The notes: generated from the letters alone by a model not told the origin. A stretch of 64,000 nucleotides of DNA from Oscillospiraceae bacterium (GCA_015066525.1 SVOG01000005.1:1-64000), one strand, 5' to 3'; positions 48,145-57,391 are shown, counted from the stretch's first letter. Translations and numbers: made by a program.

Positions 48145-49001
48145 ACTTCCTCACCTCCCGTCTCTTCTTTCGCATCCGTTTCGGGTGCAGCCTCTTCGGG
48201 CTTGTCCTCGCCGCTGACGATGTCGCCGAGATTGTCGAATACTTCGCTGACGTTCTCCTGCTTGACATCCTCTTCGTAGTAGAACATATCGGTTACCTTT
48301 TCCTGCTCCTTCGTCTTGAACTTCGCGAAGGTCGGGTCGGGTGTGTCGGATACGACCTGTCCGTTCTGGATGACGATAACGCGGCGCTGGAAGGAGCGCA
48401 CGAGTTCGTGTTCGTGGGTTACCATTACGACGGTCGTGCCGCTGTTATTAATCTTGGTGAGTAAGTCCACAATCTCGTGGCTCATTTCGGGGTCTACGTT
48501 ACCCGTCGGCTCATCGGCGATGATGAGGTCGGGGTTGTTGACGAGTGCGCGCGCGAGCGATACACGCTGCTGCTCGCCGCCCGAAAGCTCGTTGGGCATC
48601 GAGCGCGCCTTCTTCGAAAGACCGACGAGGTTTAAGATATAGGGCACACGTTTTCTGATTTCTGCTTCCTTCGTGCCAATGACGCGCATCGCAAATGCGA
48701 CGTTGTCGTAGACGCTCATCTTGGGGATGATGCGGAAATCCTGGAAGACGATACCCATCGTTCTTCTGTAATACGGCACCTTGCGCTTCTTGAGCTCGGA
48801 GGACTTGTAACCGTTGACGATGACTTCGCCCTCGGTGGGTTTCTCCTCGTGCATAATGAGCTTGAGAAACGTACTCTTGCCGGCGCCCGAGGAGCCTACG
48901 ACAAATACGAATTCGCCGTCCTCAATCTTGATGTTGACGTTATCAAGCGCCTTTGTGCCGTTGCTGTCATATACTTTAGTGACATCCTTGAATTCTATCA
49001 C
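48141..49001 (-). CDS. ftsE: Cell division ATP-binding protein FtsE with acidic tail
   Basis: A 286-residue ABC ATPase. Walker A is GSSGAGKST, the signature is LSGGEQQRVSLARAL, and Walker B is LIIADEPTGNVD. The core is normal up to about residue 220; another 65 residues form an acidic, low-complexity extension (VFDNLGDIVSGEDKPEEAAPET) not found in classical FtsE. The start is GTG at 49001, with AGGAG 7 nt upstream. First gene of ftsE-ftsX-M23. Confidence 0.95.
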   Translation of the reverse strand: MIEFKDVTKVYDSNGTKALDNVNIKIEDGEFVFVVGSSGAGKSTFLKLIMHEEKPTEGEVIVNGYKSSELKKRKVPYYRRTMGIVFQDFRIIPKMSVYDNVAFAMRVIGTKEAEIRKRVPYILNLVGLSKKARSMPNELSGGEQQRVSLARALVNNPDLIIADEPTGNVDPEMSHEIVDLLTKINNSGTTVVMVTHEHELVRSFQRRVIVIQNGQVVSDTPDPTFAKFKTKEQEKVTDMFYYEEDVKQENVSEVFDNLGDIVSGEDKPEEAAPETDAKEETGGEEV

Positions 49002-49068
49002 GGCTTTTCTCCTAACCTGTTTTATTGAACTGCACCCGCGTGGGCGCACTTCCATATATACAAAATAT

Positions 49069-49097
49069 ATAATACATCACATAGGGTGAAAATTCAA
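49069..49097 (-). promoter_or_regulatory. Promoter of ftsEX operon
   Basis: On the minus strand TTGAAT (49092-49097), 17-bp spacer, TATTAT (49069-49074). The leader of about 60 nt contains a GCGCCC/GGGTGC hairpin. Confidence 0.58.
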
Positions 49098-49188
49098 GTG
49101 TTAAGTGTTATTTTTTTGTAAATATTGTAACATTTGTGTAAACTGCTCCCTATTCTGCCTCGGGTTTTCTTACGGGAGGGGAAAACGA

Positions 49189-49217
49189 TTGACTTTGCCT
49201 TTTCTTAATAGTATAAT
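49189..49217 (+). promoter_or_regulatory. Promoter of rpe operon
   Basis: TTGACT (49189-49194), 17-bp spacer, TATAAT (49212-49217), 30 bp before the rpe start. Confidence 0.72.
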
Positions 49218-49246
49218 ACTTAAACAACCTTAATTTGGAGCAGTAT

Positions 49247-49897
49247 ATGGATATTAAGATTTCACCCTCAATTCTATCGAGCGACTATGCGAATCTCCAG
49301 CGTGAGCTCGGGCGCATTGACAACGCGGATTTGATACATATTGACGTGATGGACGGGCACTTTGTGCCGAATATCACCATCGGCATCCCTGTGATTCAGG
49401 CGCTCAAGAAGGTGTGCGACATCCCGTTTGACGTTCATCTGATGATTAGCCAGCCGTATGATTATATCGAAGCGTTTGCGAATGCGGGCGCGGATATCAT
49501 CTGCTTTCACGCTGAGAGCGAGGGCAACATCGGCGCCACCGTCGACAGAATCCTTTTCTTTGGTAAGAAGGCGGCAATCGCCGTAAAACCCGATACGGAT
49601 ATTGACGTCGTCCTGCCGTATCTCGATAAACTCTCGATGGTGCTCGTGATGACCGTGGAGCCGGGCTTCGGCGGTCAGAGCTTTATGGAGCGCGTGCTCC
49701 CGAAAATTCAGAAGGTGCGCGAAATTCGTCCCGATATTGATATCGAGGTGGACGGCGGCGTGGATTATTCCACGGTGACGCTCGCCGCCGAGGCGGGGGC
49801 GAATGTCTTTGTCGCAGGCTCCGCCGTGTTCGGCGCTGCATCCCCCGCGGACGCGATTGAAACGCTCAGAAATAACGCACAGTCAGTGATGTCATAA
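49247..49897 (+). CDS. rpe: Ribulose-phosphate 3-epimerase
   Basis: A 216-residue TIM-barrel metalloenzyme of the pentose phosphate pathway that interconverts ribulose 5-phosphate and xylulose 5-phosphate. ISPSILSSDYANL, HIDVMDGHFVPNIT (metal His and Asp), FDVHLMI and DIEVDGGV match the family; TVEPGFGGQSF binds phosphate. The ATG at 49247 has GGAG 6 nt upstream. The next gene starts on its stop (TAATG). A thiamine kinase or RsgA gene, the common partner, may lie elsewhere. Confidence 0.96.
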   Translation: MDIKISPSILSSDYANLQRELGRIDNADLIHIDVMDGHFVPNITIGIPVIQALKKVCDIPFDVHLMISQPYDYIEAFANAGADIICFHAESEGNIGATVDRILFFGKKAAIAVKPDTDIDVVLPYLDKLSMVLVMTVEPGFGGQSFMERVLPKIQKVREIRPDIDIEVDGGVDYSTVTLAAEAGANVFVAGSAVFGAASPADAIETLRNNAQSVMS

Positions 49898-50937
49898 TGA
49901 AGAAAAAACGCTTTTATAACGATAAGAAACGCAATCAGAAGTGGACCGAGCCCGAGCAGGGGCGCAAGATTGCCTTTGCCGATAAGTATATTGAGGGCGG
50001 CACGTCGGATAAATTCGATGCCAAGCGCCCGAAGTATAAGGGCTACTCCACCGAAAATCAGAATAAGAATGAAATCCGTCTGAGGCGCTTTATCATCCTC
50101 GTGTGCAGCCTTGCGCTCATTGCGGTCGGCTATATCGGGATGGACGTTTATCTTACGCGCCACGCCCGACCCGTCGAGAATCTCAAGCAGAGCGTGACGG
50201 CGCAGAGCAGTATGGCGGATATGCAGGTGAATTTCTCCGCGGCTCAGACCGACGGCATCAGCCTCGATAACTCGGTGATGCTCTCGGCAGTGATGAACGG
50301 CGTGCAGAAAAACGGCTACACCGCCATCGCCTTTGAGGCAAAGCGCGCCGACGGCACCGTCGGCTACGCTTCCAAACTGGCGTCGGTCGACACCTTTGCG
50401 GCAATCAGCTCGCCCGCGGCAAAACCCGCGCAGTCGATTAAGGCGATGCTGCAAAACGATGTGCTGCCCATTGCCGAAATCTGTTGCTACAAGGATAATG
50501 TTCTTGCGCTGCAGGCAAACGGCGCCGCGATTATGCAGGGCAAGAAACCCTATAAGGACGCGGACGGCAACGCCTACCTGAATCCCGACAGCGCGTTCAC
50601 TTATAACTATATCAAGGACATCATCGTCGAGCTGAATTCCTACGGCGTGACGGTGTTCGTGCTCTCGGGCTGTGATTTGCCCGAGGACATCAGCGGGAAA
50701 TACGGCGACGGCTTTCAGACGCTTTCAAAGAAGCTTTATGCCGATATTGATGCGAATATCAAACTGCTTGAGGCAGTCGAGGTCAGCGTCAATCCAAAAT
50801 CGTTGCAAAAGGATGTTGCCGCTATGAAAAAGGCGGATAAGCATCACGCCTATGTCGTGAAAACGACGGTCGAGGATAAGAAACTCATCGCAGCCCTGCT
50901 GAAGAAAAATATCACCACATTTGTGATTGAGAATTAA
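49897..50937 (+). CDS. Single-pass membrane protein, possible TIM-barrel
   Basis: A 346-residue protein with a basic cytoplasmic N-terminus (1-62), one membrane helix (about 66-88) and an extracellular domain of about 250 residues. Stretches such as GYTAIAFEAKRADGTVGYASK and YNYIKDIIVELNSYGVTVFVLSG suggest a TIM-barrel related to putative glycoside hydrolases of the DUF4015 kind, but catalytic acids cannot be assigned. It starts on the stop of rpe and is followed by another exported protein. A cell-wall role is likely; function unknown. Confidence 0.72.
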   Translation: MKKKRFYNDKKRNQKWTEPEQGRKIAFADKYIEGGTSDKFDAKRPKYKGYSTENQNKNEIRLRRFIILVCSLALIAVGYIGMDVYLTRHARPVENLKQSVTAQSSMADMQVNFSAAQTDGISLDNSVMLSAVMNGVQKNGYTAIAFEAKRADGTVGYASKLASVDTFAAISSPAAKPAQSIKAMLQNDVLPIAEICCYKDNVLALQANGAAIMQGKKPYKDADGNAYLNPDSAFTYNYIKDIIVELNSYGVTVFVLSGCDLPEDISGKYGDGFQTLSKKLYADIDANIKLLEAVEVSVNPKSLQKDVAAMKKADKHHAYVVKTTVEDKKLIAALLKKNITTFVIEN

Positions 50938-50947
50938 GAGGTGCTCC

Positions 50948-51775
50948 GTGAAAAAAGCAAAGAAAGTAGTATTACTCAGTCTCGCGCTGCTGATGATAGC
51001 GGTACCGCTTACCGCGTTCGGCGCAACGGGAGAACTGCAGGCGGTGTCCTTCAGAAATGCGCAGATTGTGGAGAAATTCTCTCCCGAGAAGTATGACTAT
51101 ACGCTGAAACTCACCGACCCTAAGACAACGCCGACGCTCAAGGATTATCGCCTCAGCGGCGACGCCAATCTCTTCGTTACCTATTCCTATGATGACGCGC
51201 GGCACCAGACGGGCGTTCAGGTAACGCTCGAGTACGCGAGCGGCTCGACGATTTACTCGTTTCATTATCAGAATGCCGCGTTTTACGACAAGAGCGAGAA
51301 TAATTATCTCAGAGAGATTCAATGCCCGTTCGGTGTGGTAGACCCTGCGATTACGCGCGATACGACGGACTACCGACTCTATATTCCGAGCGACCTGACA
51401 ACGCTGAATTTATCAGCGGCGACCGAGGATATCGGCGCGTACTGCGAGATGCCGACCGAGATTGCCCTGTCCGCCGAGCAGGAACTCGATATTCCGGTGA
51501 CCGTCACCGCCTCAAACGGGGAAAAGCGCCTGTATTCCTTTTCCGTAAAACGCACGGATAAGACGACGAAGGAATTTGCCCTGCTTGTAGAGAGCGGCAA
51601 TACGGATATCCTCGTCAGGAGCGAACGCTTTTATCAGAAACCCGCATTTTTGATTGCCGTACTTGCCACTGCGGGTGCGATTCTGCTGTTGATGCTCCTT
51701 GTGAGAATCGCCAAGCGCCTCACGGTGGAAGTCAGCGACACGGACGAAAAAGAATTTTTTGATACAACCGAATAA
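50948..51775 (+). CDS. Exported cadherin-like beta-sandwich protein with C-terminal anchor
   Basis: A 275-residue protein: signal peptide (1 to about 25, ending AFGA), two beta-sandwich domains that resemble the cadherin-like PF12733 fold (FSPEKYDYTLKLTD ... TGVQVTLEYASG; ITRDTTDYRLYIPSDLTTLNLSA ... YSFSVKR), a membrane helix (about 234-256) and a short acidic cytoplasmic tail. The GTG at 50948 has GAGGTG just before it. It probably forms a surface complex with the previous gene product. Function unknown. Confidence 0.75.
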   Translation: MKKAKKVVLLSLALLMIAVPLTAFGATGELQAVSFRNAQIVEKFSPEKYDYTLKLTDPKTTPTLKDYRLSGDANLFVTYSYDDARHQTGVQVTLEYASGSTIYSFHYQNAAFYDKSENNYLREIQCPFGVVDPAITRDTTDYRLYIPSDLTTLNLSAATEDIGAYCEMPTEIALSAEQELDIPVTVTASNGEKRLYSFSVKRTDKTTKEFALLVESGNTDILVRSERFYQKPAFLIAVLATAGAILLLMLLVRIAKRLTVEVSDTDEKEFFDTTE

Positions 51776-51821
51776 ACGGCAAAACTTTGCCGTGTGACAA
51801 CGAAAGGAGGATTGATTCTGA

Positions 51822-53204
51822 ATGGAATTTGAAATGGAAGAACTCATTGAACGCATCGGTGAGCACTATGAAAAGCGTGAGCTTTCGAAAATCAAAGAAA
51901 TCCTCAGCGAAATCAATCCTGCCGATATTGCGGCGATTCTTGAGGAACTGCCCGAAAATCAGCGATTGCTCTTTTTCCGCCTGCTCTCTAAGGAGGACGC
52001 AGCGGATACCTTTGTCGAACTGGAAGGCGATACCCAGGAGGCGCTGATTCACGGCATTTCGGATACCGAGCTGCGTGAAGTGCTCGACGAACTGTACCTC
52101 GACGATGCCGTTGATATTATCGAGGAAATGCCCGCGACGCTCGTGAAGCGTATCCTCCAGAACACCGACCGCGAGACGCGTAATTCGATTAATATCCTGC
52201 TGAAATATCCCGAGGACTCCGCCGGCTCGATCATGACGCCCGAGTTCGTCGACCTGAAGAAGGATATGACCGTAGAGGATGCCTTTAAGCGCATCCGCCG
52301 TACCGGTGTGGATAAGGAGACGGTGTACACCTGCTACGTCACCGATGCCTCCCGCCATCTGCTCGGCGTTACGACGGTCAAGGATTTGCTCCTGCACGAT
52401 TACGACGATATTATCGAGGATTTTATGGAGACGAATGTCATCTATATCAACACCCTCGATGACCAGGAGCTGGCAGCCCAGCAATTTGATAAGTATAATT
52501 TCCTCGCGCTTCCCGTCGTGGATATGGAGGAGCGCCTCGTCGGTATTATCACCATCGACGACGCTCTCGATGTCATCCAGGAGGAGAACACCGAGGATAT
52601 CCAGAAGATGAACGCGATGCTCCCGACGGAGAAAACCTATCTCAGGACGACCGTCTTTGAGACCTGGAAGAGCCGCTTCCCGTGGCTGCTTCTCCTGATG
52701 GTGTCGGCAACCTTCACGGGCTCGATTATTACGAGCTTTGAGGATAAACTCGCCACGCTTACCATCCTCACCGCCTTTATCCCGATGCTGATGGACACGG
52801 GCGGTAATTCGGGCGGACAGGCGAGCGTTACCGTCATCCGTGCGATGTCGCTCGGCGAGGTGGCGTTTAAGGATTATTTCAAGGTAATCTGGAAGGAAAT
52901 CCGCGTCGGACTTTTCTGCGGACTGACGCTCGCGGCGGTCAATTTTGCGAAAATCTGGCTCGTTGACAAGATGCTCTTCCATAACGATGAGATTACGCTG
53001 CTGATTGATATTGCCATCTGTCTGACGCTCGTCGTGGAGATTGTGTTTGCCAAATTCATCGGCGCGACCCTCCCGATGCTCGCTAAGAAAATCGGATTTG
53101 ACCCGGCTGTTATGTCGTCGCCGTTTATTACGACGATTGTCGACGCCGTGTCCCTTCTCGTATTCTTTAGCATCTCGAGTGCCGTCATCCCGCAACTGAG
53201 ATAA
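51822..53204 (+). CDS. mgtE: Magnesium transporter MgtE
   Basis: A 460-residue Mg2+ channel/transporter. The N domain (about 1-130) has helical repeats (ADIAAILEELPENQRLLFFRLL); two CBS domains follow (about 137-260; PEDSAGSIMTPEFV, FLALPVVDMEERLVGIITIDDAL); five membrane helices (about 285-460) include the TGGNSGGQASVTVIRAM pore segment. AAAGGAGG is 11 nt before the ATG, slightly long. The 46-bp gap has only a small CGGCAAA hairpin and no room for an M-box riboswitch. Confidence 0.96.
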   Translation: MEFEMEELIERIGEHYEKRELSKIKEILSEINPADIAAILEELPENQRLLFFRLLSKEDAADTFVELEGDTQEALIHGISDTELREVLDELYLDDAVDIIEEMPATLVKRILQNTDRETRNSINILLKYPEDSAGSIMTPEFVDLKKDMTVEDAFKRIRRTGVDKETVYTCYVTDASRHLLGVTTVKDLLLHDYDDIIEDFMETNVIYINTLDDQELAAQQFDKYNFLALPVVDMEERLVGIITIDDALDVIQEENTEDIQKMNAMLPTEKTYLRTTVFETWKSRFPWLLLLMVSATFTGSIITSFEDKLATLTILTAFIPMLMDTGGNSGGQASVTVIRAMSLGEVAFKDYFKVIWKEIRVGLFCGLTLAAVNFAKIWLVDKMLFHNDEITLLIDIAICLTLVVEIVFAKFIGATLPMLAKKIGFDPAVMSSPFITTIVDAVSLLVFFSISSAVIPQLR

Positions 53205-53209
53205 AATAA

Positions 53210-53243
53210 AGCGGCTGAGTTTTGAACTCAGCCGCTCTTTTTT
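53210..53243. terminator. Bidirectional terminator
   Basis: A perfect 12-bp stem, AGCGGCTGAGTT (53210-53221) with 53225-53236, then TCTTTTTT; lies between convergent genes. Confidence 0.93.
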
Positions 53244-53749
53244 ATTGTCTCAATCAATCGGGAATTGTCTGTCAGTTCAATATAATACGGACAGATGTTT
53301 TCATAGTGCCCGTCCTTCATTCTGAAACCTTTGGGGATAACGCCGAGCCCGGTAAATCCAACACGCTCATAAAGATGTCTTGCGTGGATATTACTTTCAA
53401 CGACGGCGTTGAATTGCAGTATTTTGAAGCCGATTTTCCCGGCATTTTCAATACAGTCAAGCACTAATTTTTCGCCGATATGTTTCCCTCTGCAAGAGGA
53501 ACTGACGGCGTAACTTGCGTTGCAGATATGACCGCATCTGCCGACATTATTCGGGTGAAGAATATAGAGCCCGACGACCTTACCGTTATCCTCCGCTACG
53601 CCGCAGTAACTCTGTGAGGCAAAGAATTGCGCTCCCGTTTCGCAATCGAGTAACTCTTCCTGCGGAAAAGCGACCCCGTCTTCCACGACTTCATTCCAAA
53701 TCGCAATCATTGCCGCTAAATCTTTTTCATTATATTGCCTGATATTCAT
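53228..53749 (-). CDS. GNAT-family N-acetyltransferase
   Basis: A 173-residue acetyltransferase. The acetyl-CoA segment is SSSCRGKHIGEKLVLDCIENA (about 89-109), followed by LQFNAVVESNIHARHLYERVGFTGLGVIPKGFRM, typical of small-molecule or phosphinothricin-type GNATs. Substrate unknown. The stop overlaps the terminator. Monocistronic. Confidence 0.87.
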   Translation of the reverse strand: MNIRQYNEKDLAAMIAIWNEVVEDGVAFPQEELLDCETGAQFFASQSYCGVAEDNGKVVGLYILHPNNVGRCGHICNASYAVSSSCRGKHIGEKLVLDCIENAGKIGFKILQFNAVVESNIHARHLYERVGFTGLGVIPKGFRMKDGHYENICPYYIELTDNSRLIETIKKSG

Positions 53750-53908
53750 ATCATCATTCCCGTAATTCCTGATTTGTCCGTATCATTATACCACAGCATT
53801 TTGCAAAGAGCAAATCCACTCAGACCGAAAGGAAAACACTCTGTGATGAATGAACAATCTCGCCTTGCCCGATATGGAATGTAAATATCTTTAAGGATTA
53901 ATTAAATA

Positions 53909-53936
53909 TGGAGAACCTTCATAGGAAGGTTCTCCA
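53909..53936 (-). terminator. Terminator after the XRE gene
   Basis: A perfect 12-bp stem, TGGAGAACCTTC (53909-53920) with 53925-53936 around ATAG, followed on the minus strand by an AT-rich run. Confidence 0.8.
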
Positions 53937-53947
53937 TAGGGTGCGCC

Positions 53948-55513
53948 TTATTCAGCCGTGATATTCAGATTGCCGCTGACGGTGTCAAAGTCAATGTCAA
54001 CCGACCCGTCGCCATAGGTAAGGGTTTTTGCCTTGGTATCCTTCACGGTGTTAAATCCCGTAGCGTCCACACTGCCCGAAACACTGTCGTACTTCACCGC
54101 AAAACCGCCGATGCTCTGCGGCAGGATGAGTGCAAAATCGCCGCTGACGGTGTCAAAATCCATCCGGCTGTTAGTGGCCGCGTTGCTGAGTGCCACATTA
54201 CCGCTGACATTGTCGATGTCCACCGTGTGATAGGTGCCCTTAATGGTTATCGACCCCGAAACATTGTCAATATTAAGTGCATCGGCATCCACGGCATTCA
54301 GCCGTACCGCCGCGTTTACGGAGTCAATATCCAGCGCGCTGAATACTTTGGCGGGAACGCTGATGATTAAATCCTTTTTGCAGTCCTTTAACGAATTTAT
54401 GGTAATGTGCGACTTGCAAAACTGAATTTTCAAATTACCGTTACGGACTAAATAGCGCAGGGTTAAGTCCTCACTTTTTGCCTGCGATTCGGTAAAGGTG
54501 ATGGTGTCGCTGTTCTCAGCCGAAGGTTGAACGGTTACGCTGCCGTTGACCCAGTCGACGCTGATGGTGCTTATCGCAGCAGCATCAACGCTTGCACTGC
54601 CTATCAGGTAGTCGCTCTCGTTTTCGTAGTTGAACATACTGCCGATATTTCCGCTTTGGCTGTTATGGGAGTTCTTTCCGTTCATCGCGGTGTGGCAGAC
54701 CATACCGAAAGTGCTGAAAACGACGACGGAAAAGATAATGGCAAAGGTGATAAAGAGGGAGCTTCTGCCTGCGGCGGGACGGTCGGACTTTTTCAGGCTG
54801 TCGAGTATGATGTAGTAAGCGGGGATGGTCAAAAACAGTATCCACGCAGGATGCCATAAACCGAAACTCATCCCGAGCGCACAAAACAAAGCTGTTACCA
54901 AAAGAGGGTAGGCGAATTTTTGCGCCTTGTTTTCCATTACAGCGTCCACTCCCGTGTCGATTGCGGGAAGCAGGAGGAGGATAATCCAACTGACGCTCCA
55001 ACCGCTCGGGAATACGGCGCCGACAAGAAAGAAGAGGATAATGCCGCCTATCCATATGAAAGGGCTCACCCACGACGGCTTTTTCTTATCCTCGTCGGCA
55101 TAACGGAATATATGGTCGTTGAATGGTTGCTCACGATTCGCATTGACGTTGATGCCGTCAAGTCCGATGTGGACACTGTCGCCGTCCTTACTTTGCACAT
55201 CCACACCGCGCAGGGAAATGTTTACTTTATCCGCGGGCTGCTCCTTGGTTTCTTCAACCTGCGGCGCGTCCTCAGGCTCCGCCTCGGGTTCCTTCGCCTT
55301 GGCAGGTGTACTTTCTCCGTTAATCATTTCGTCAAGGGACACGCGGTACAACTTTGACAGTGCGATAAGATTATCCGTATCGGGACTGCTTTCGCTCCTC
55401 TCCCATTTGGAGATAGCCTGCCGCGAAACGCCGATTTTTTCAGCCAGTTCCTCCTGAGAATAACCGTTTGCCTTGCGGTACTCGTATAATCTGTTTGCAA
55501 TATTGATATTCAT
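53948..55513 (-). CDS. XRE regulator fused to membrane and DUF4097-like domains
   Basis: A 521-residue protein. The N-terminal helix-turn-helix (1-60) reads YRKANGYSQEELAEKIGVSRQAISKWERSESSPDTDNL. A charged linker (about 70-150) follows, then four to five membrane helices (about 150-285), and a C-terminal extracellular beta-rich region (about 310-521) of repeated IDNVSGSITIK/FDTVSGDFAL units, the DUF4097 type. Such fusions could sense an envelope state and act directly on DNA. GAGGTGAG precedes the ATG. The upstream spacer holds a GCAAC/GTTGC inverted repeat that could be its operator. Confidence 0.86.
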   Translation of the reverse strand: MNINIANRLYEYRKANGYSQEELAEKIGVSRQAISKWERSESSPDTDNLIALSKLYRVSLDEMINGESTPAKAKEPEAEPEDAPQVEETKEQPADKVNISLRGVDVQSKDGDSVHIGLDGINVNANREQPFNDHIFRYADEDKKKPSWVSPFIWIGGIILFFLVGAVFPSGWSVSWIILLLLPAIDTGVDAVMENKAQKFAYPLLVTALFCALGMSFGLWHPAWILFLTIPAYYIILDSLKKSDRPAAGRSSLFITFAIIFSVVVFSTFGMVCHTAMNGKNSHNSQSGNIGSMFNYENESDYLIGSASVDAAAISTISVDWVNGSVTVQPSAENSDTITFTESQAKSEDLTLRYLVRNGNLKIQFCKSHITINSLKDCKKDLIISVPAKVFSALDIDSVNAAVRLNAVDADALNIDNVSGSITIKGTYHTVDIDNVSGNVALSNAATNSRMDFDTVSGDFALILPQSIGGFAVKYDSVSGSVDATGFNTVKDTKAKTLTYGDGSVDIDFDTVSGNLNITAE

Positions 55514-55674
55514 TCGCTCACCTCACAGGTTTATTTTCACTTCCATTGTAGCGGTTGCGGCAGAATAACTCTACCAATTTCGGTTTGAAATTACGCAACT
55601 ATCGGTTGCATCCCTGTTTATCATACCATTTATCGGCGTGTATCGCAATCATTTTATCCCTTGTTTGTTACACA

Positions 55675-55703
55675 AAAAACGCATCCCGACGGGATGCGTT
55701 TTT
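55675..55703 (-). terminator. Terminator after htrA
   Basis: A 13-bp stem, AAAAACGCATCCC (55675-55687) with 55691-55703; the stem itself contributes the T-tract on the minus strand. Confidence 0.9.
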
Positions 55704-55710
55704 ACTTTAC

Positions 55711-57141
55711 TTATTTTCCTTCAATCAATTTGCATTTCACATCGCTTATCTGAATGGTGTTGCCATTCACTCTTGCGATGGTGAGCGTGATGGTGTCACC
55801 CGGCTTGGAAGCGGATAATTTCGAGGTCATAATGTCGGTTGAGGTGAGGGTTTCGCCGTCGACTGCGACAATCATATCGTACTGCTTGATACCTTTCTTG
55901 TAGAGGTCGGAATCCTCGCTGATGGTCTGGATGACCATGGTACCCTCAGCGTCCTTGTAACCCTTTTGTGCGAGTGCGCTGAGAATGTTGTCGGCGCTGG
56001 TGTAAGCGGAAAGAGAATTATACTCAATACCGATTCTTGCTCTGCCGGCGACATAGCCGTTTTTGATGATGGAGTTTGCGGCGTCGATGGCGGTGTTTGC
56101 CGGTACGGCAAATCCCATACCTTCGTACTCGGTGGAAGCAATCTTTGAGGAGTTGATACCGATGACCTGTCCCTGCATATTGAAGAGTGCGCCGCCGGAG
56201 TTACCGGGATTAATCGCCGCCGTCGTCTGGATACATTCATTTTTGTAGCCGATGGAGGAGGATACGGGCACATCGAGTGCCGATACGATACCCTCGGTGA
56301 CGCTGTTCTTGAAGGTCAGTCCGCCGGGACAGCCGATAGCGACACAGTCCTGACCGACTTCGATGTCCTTGCTGTTGCCGAAGGTTGCAACCTTCAGTCC
56401 CGTTGCCTTGATGGAGAGCACGCCGATATCCGTCTGGCTGTCGTAGCCGACCATCGTCGCCTCGTATTCCTTGTCATTTTCAAGCGTAACGGTGAAGGAA
56501 CTGCCGTCCTCGATGACGTGGGCGCAGGTGATGATGTAGGTCTTGCCGTTCTTCTCCGCCATGATGACGCCCGAGCCTTCGCCAGATGCGACCTTGTCGC
56601 CGTTTTGCGAACTGTTTTCGCCGTAGTTATAGAAGTTATAGTAACTTGTCTGATCGGTGTAAACCGTAATGCCCACGCACGAGTCCTTGTTGTTCTTGGC
56701 AACACCGACTACGGTGTAATCGCCCGAACTGTCCTTCTCGGGATTTGAGGCACTGTCCTCGACGTTTGCCTGTACATCGTCGCCCGTTTCCTCTTCCTCT
56801 TTGGTGTCGGACTGCGAGGTGCCGGACTTGCCGTCGGTGATTTTGTCGGCGTTTTCCGCTGCCCAGAGTCCGAAACCTGCAACGATGGCACTGATGATAA
56901 GGATGACGATAATCGTGACGAGCGTCTTGTTGCGCTTTGGCTTCTTCGGGGGATTGGTCTCAAACGCGCTGCCCTGCGGCTGGTAGTACTGCCCGTAGGG
57001 GTTTGGATTATACTGCTGCGTCGGGGGCGTGTAAGAGGTGCCGCGCGTCTCGGGTCTCACATTCTGATAAGTGTTTGGGTTATAGTTCGGCTGTGTATTC
57101 TCCGGATTCGGAGTGCCGAAATTGTTGTTAAATTCGTCCAT
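55711..57141 (-). CDS. HtrA/DegP-like membrane serine protease
   Basis: A 476-residue type II membrane protease. Residues 1-70 are a cytoplasmic Asn/Pro/Gln/Tyr-rich tail, the membrane helix is about 72-94, an acidic linker follows, and the trypsin-like domain (about 140-365) carries the triad His208 (CAHVI), Asp238 (TDIGVL) and Ser315 (GNSGGAL). A PDZ domain closes the protein (about 380-476, GTMVIQTISEDSDLYKKGIKQYDMIVAVDGE). It degrades or refolds damaged exported proteins, by family. It lies downstream of a two-component system on the same strand, separated by a palindrome-rich spacer. Confidence 0.95.
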   Translation of the reverse strand: MDEFNNNFGTPNPENTQPNYNPNTYQNVRPETRGTSYTPPTQQYNPNPYGQYYQPQGSAFETNPPKKPKRNKTLVTIIVILIISAIVAGFGLWAAENADKITDGKSGTSQSDTKEEEETGDDVQANVEDSASNPEKDSSGDYTVVGVAKNNKDSCVGITVYTDQTSYYNFYNYGENSSQNGDKVASGEGSGVIMAEKNGKTYIITCAHVIEDGSSFTVTLENDKEYEATMVGYDSQTDIGVLSIKATGLKVATFGNSKDIEVGQDCVAIGCPGGLTFKNSVTEGIVSALDVPVSSSIGYKNECIQTTAAINPGNSGGALFNMQGQVIGINSSKIASTEYEGMGFAVPANTAIDAANSIIKNGYVAGRARIGIEYNSLSAYTSADNILSALAQKGYKDAEGTMVIQTISEDSDLYKKGIKQYDMIVAVDGETLTSTDIMTSKLSASKPGDTITLTIARVNGNTIQISDVKCKLIEGK

Positions 57142-57228
57142 CTGTCATTTCTCCTTTGTTGATTTGACACTAATGTATACTGAAAACATTAAATGAATAT
57201 TAAAACTTGTGTTTATGATCTCGCCTTG

Positions 57229-57370
57229 AAACGCGGTGCGCGTTTTGAAGGATAGTTGTTGTCTCGCGGTAGCCGCAAAACGGGGTTTTCCAAGGGGCAT
57301 CAGACCGTAGGGATGCCGCCCCTTTGGTTTCTTTCCTGGCGATTCGTTCTTTCTCGGGCGAGAAAGAACG
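57229..57370. repeat. Palindrome-rich intergenic element
   Basis: Within about 142 bp lie four hairpins: AAACGCG-GTG-CGCGTTT (57229-57245); GCGG-TAG-CCGC; a long hairpin CCAAGGGGCATC...GATGCCGCCCC with closing TTTGG; and a perfect CGTTCTTTCTCG-GG-CGAGAAAGAACG (57345-57370). It sits between the kinase gene and htrA. The density suggests a mobile repeat or structured RNA rather than one terminator. Confidence 0.7.
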
Positions 57371-57391
57371 GTGGAATCATTCATCCATTCA

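Noticed and set aside
51776-51821. Magnesium riboswitch before mgtE
   Set aside because: The gap is 46 bp, too short for an M-box; only a small hairpin is present.
51732-53195. 487-codon minus-strand frame opposite mgtE
   Set aside because: Composition rich in Arg, Asp and His without domains, typical of antisense of a GC-rich membrane protein gene.
57145-57384. 79-codon minus-strand frame in the htrA upstream spacer
   Set aside because: It translates the palindromic element; no ribosome site and an Arg/Pro/Lys-rich product.
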